A stretch of 6,160 bases of DNA from assembly GCA_027335545.1 (NCBI GenBank), contig DAHWHV010000015.1, forward strand, positions 1 through 6,160, read 5' to 3'. Each line of letters starts with the position of its first letter. Position 1 is the stretch's first letter. Below are positions 5,401 through 6,160 of this stretch, piece by piece. Below the pieces are notes generated by a model, which did no database searches, was not told the DNA's origin, and was given only the letters and a program-made list of their open reading frames with translations. Origin of the DNA: Clostridia bacterium (GTDB taxonomy: Bacteria > Bacillota_E > RBS10-35 > JAJYVN01). Made by a program: the position numbers and the translations under genes.

Positions 5401-6160
5401 TCAGCGCCCCGCCCGCACGAGCGCGCGCATCGCGGGCGCATAGGCGCTCAGCGCCTTTTCCGGCTCCGGGTCCCCGCCGCGTTCCCACTCCAGCGACAGC
5501 GGGCCTGCGTAGCCCTGGGCGACCATCTCGGCCAGAATGGCGGACAGCGGCAGTTCGCCCTCCCCGAAGTACTCCGCCTCCCAGCCACCCCGGGCGTTGC
5601 GGCGCGCATCCTTGGTATGCGCGTGCACGATCAGGCCGCGGAGATGGCCTGCGGTCTCCGCGGGGCTCTCGCCGACGCGACAGGGGTGAAGCCAATCCCA
5701 GCATGCCCCGATCTGCGGCTCGGCCACCAGGCGCAACGCGCGCCCCACGAGCGCCCCGGCCGAGAAGCCGTCGTGCGTCTCCAAGGCGACCTTCACGCCG
5801 AGGTGGCGCGCCTCCTGGGCCAGCGCGCCGAGGGAACGCGCCACCCGCTCCACGGCCTCCTCCTCCGAGACCCGCTCGCGGTCGAAGGCCCCACCGAAGA
5901 CACGGATCAGCGGCGCGCCGAGCTCGGAGGCGATCCGCAGGTACCGCCCGGCGTCCGCCACCCCCTTGGCGGCCTCCTCCTCCGAGGGGGAGAAGCGGCA
6001 GGACGTCCCAACCGCACAGATGGCAAGCCCGTGGTCGGAGAAGGTGCGGCGCAGCTCGGCACACTCGGCGGGGGTCAGGGTGGCCGGGACGTTCGCGCCG
6101 TTGTAGGCGCGTAGCTCGACCGCATCGTAGCCGAGTGCGGCCGCGGCCAAGGCGATGCGC
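5401..6160 (-). CDS. Sugar-phosphate isomerase/epimerase-like TIM-barrel protein (5' end outside window)
   Basis: Partial: the frame is open to the right edge, and the visible codons before the TTG at 6150 read RIA, matching the usual family start (..ALAAALGYDAVELR), so the true start is beyond 6160. About 252 codons are visible. This is the xylose-isomerase-like TIM-barrel superfamily (AP-endonuclease 2 type). Counting from the TTG at 6150, the metal-site residues are in order: Glu124 and His126 in LETHD, Asp152 and His155 in WDWLHP, His178, Lys180 and Asp181 in HAHTKD, and Glu221 in LSLEWE. The set is complete, so it should be an active divalent-metal enzyme. Family members interconvert ketoses, inososes or hydroxypyruvate, or dehydrate dehydroshikimate; I cannot choose among them. 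No signal peptide is visible in the part shown. It is the upstream partner of the GNAT-methyltransferase gene, 3 bases away. Confidence 0.85.
   Translation of the reverse strand, partial: RIALAAAALGYDAVELRAYNGANVPATLTPAECAELRRTFSDHGLAICAVGTSCRFSPSEEEAAKGVADAGRYLRIASELGAPLIRVFGGAFDRERVSEEEAVERVARSLGALAQEARHLGVKVALETHDGFSAGALVGRALRLVAEPQIGACWDWLHPCRVGESPAETAGHLRGLIVHAHTKDARRNARGGWEAEYFGEGELPLSAILAEMVAQGYAGPLSLEWERGGDPEPEKALSAYAPAMRALVRAGR

Noticed and set aside
4132..6114. Plus-strand open frame of 660 codons opposite the fusion and isomerase-like genes
   Set aside because: It is exactly antisense to two well-recognised proteins with complete motifs. Its Gln/Gly/Arg/Pro-rich translation matches no family, and GC-rich DNA keeps such frames open.
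1..6160. CRISPR array, tRNA, transposase or attachment site
   Set aside because: No regularly spaced repeats, no cloverleaf with the usual T-loop, no transposase motifs and no long direct repeats were seen.

Overview
The window is extremely GC-rich (about three quarters G+C by eye), with near-saturated G/C at third codon positions. Genes begin with ATG, GTG or TTG behind strong Shine-Dalgarno sequences (GGAGGTG, AAGGAGG, GGAGGGGG). This suits a very GC-rich, SD-dependent bacterium. A high-GC lineage near the Firmicutes (Symbiobacterium/Thermaerobacter/Limnochorda-like) is my guess, and an actinobacterium cannot be excluded. High GC keeps many frames open, so most long alternative frames here are artefacts.

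Layout. (1) 1-197: no confident gene, ending in a strong ribosome-binding site. (2) 198-2120 (+): a large alpha/beta-hydrolase of the acetyl-xylan-esterase-like type, with an intact first hydrolase domain and a second one that looks degenerate. (3) 2121-2500: a 380-base gap with a GC hairpin just after the stop codon, a candidate promoter, a perfect 15-bp hairpin, a G-quadruplex-type tract and a consensus RBS. (4) 2501-2866 (+): an unrecognised helical protein of 121 residues. (5) 2953-4089 (+): a membrane-anchored protein whose exported part shows seven repeats like the blades of a beta-propeller. (6) 4102-5397 (-): a fused GNAT acetyltransferase and SAM-dependent methyltransferase, convergent with (5) and only 12 bases away. 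(7) 5401-6160 (-): a TIM-barrel sugar-phosphate isomerase/epimerase-like protein, cut by the right edge.

How the parts may work together. Genes (6) and (7) are transcribed leftward with 3 bases between stop and start, so they are probably one translationally coupled operon with (7) first. Genes (4) and (5) lie behind one promoter and leader and may form a two-gene unit: a small, probably cytosolic protein and a single-pass protein with an outside propeller. The hydrolase (2) and the isomerase-like protein (7) both belong to families often found in carbohydrate use, but nothing in the sequence ties them to a common substrate. The most unusual items are the GNAT-methyltransferase fusion, the orphan small protein/propeller pair, and the structured leader in front of that pair. 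I see no tRNA, rRNA, CRISPR array, transposase or phage gene.
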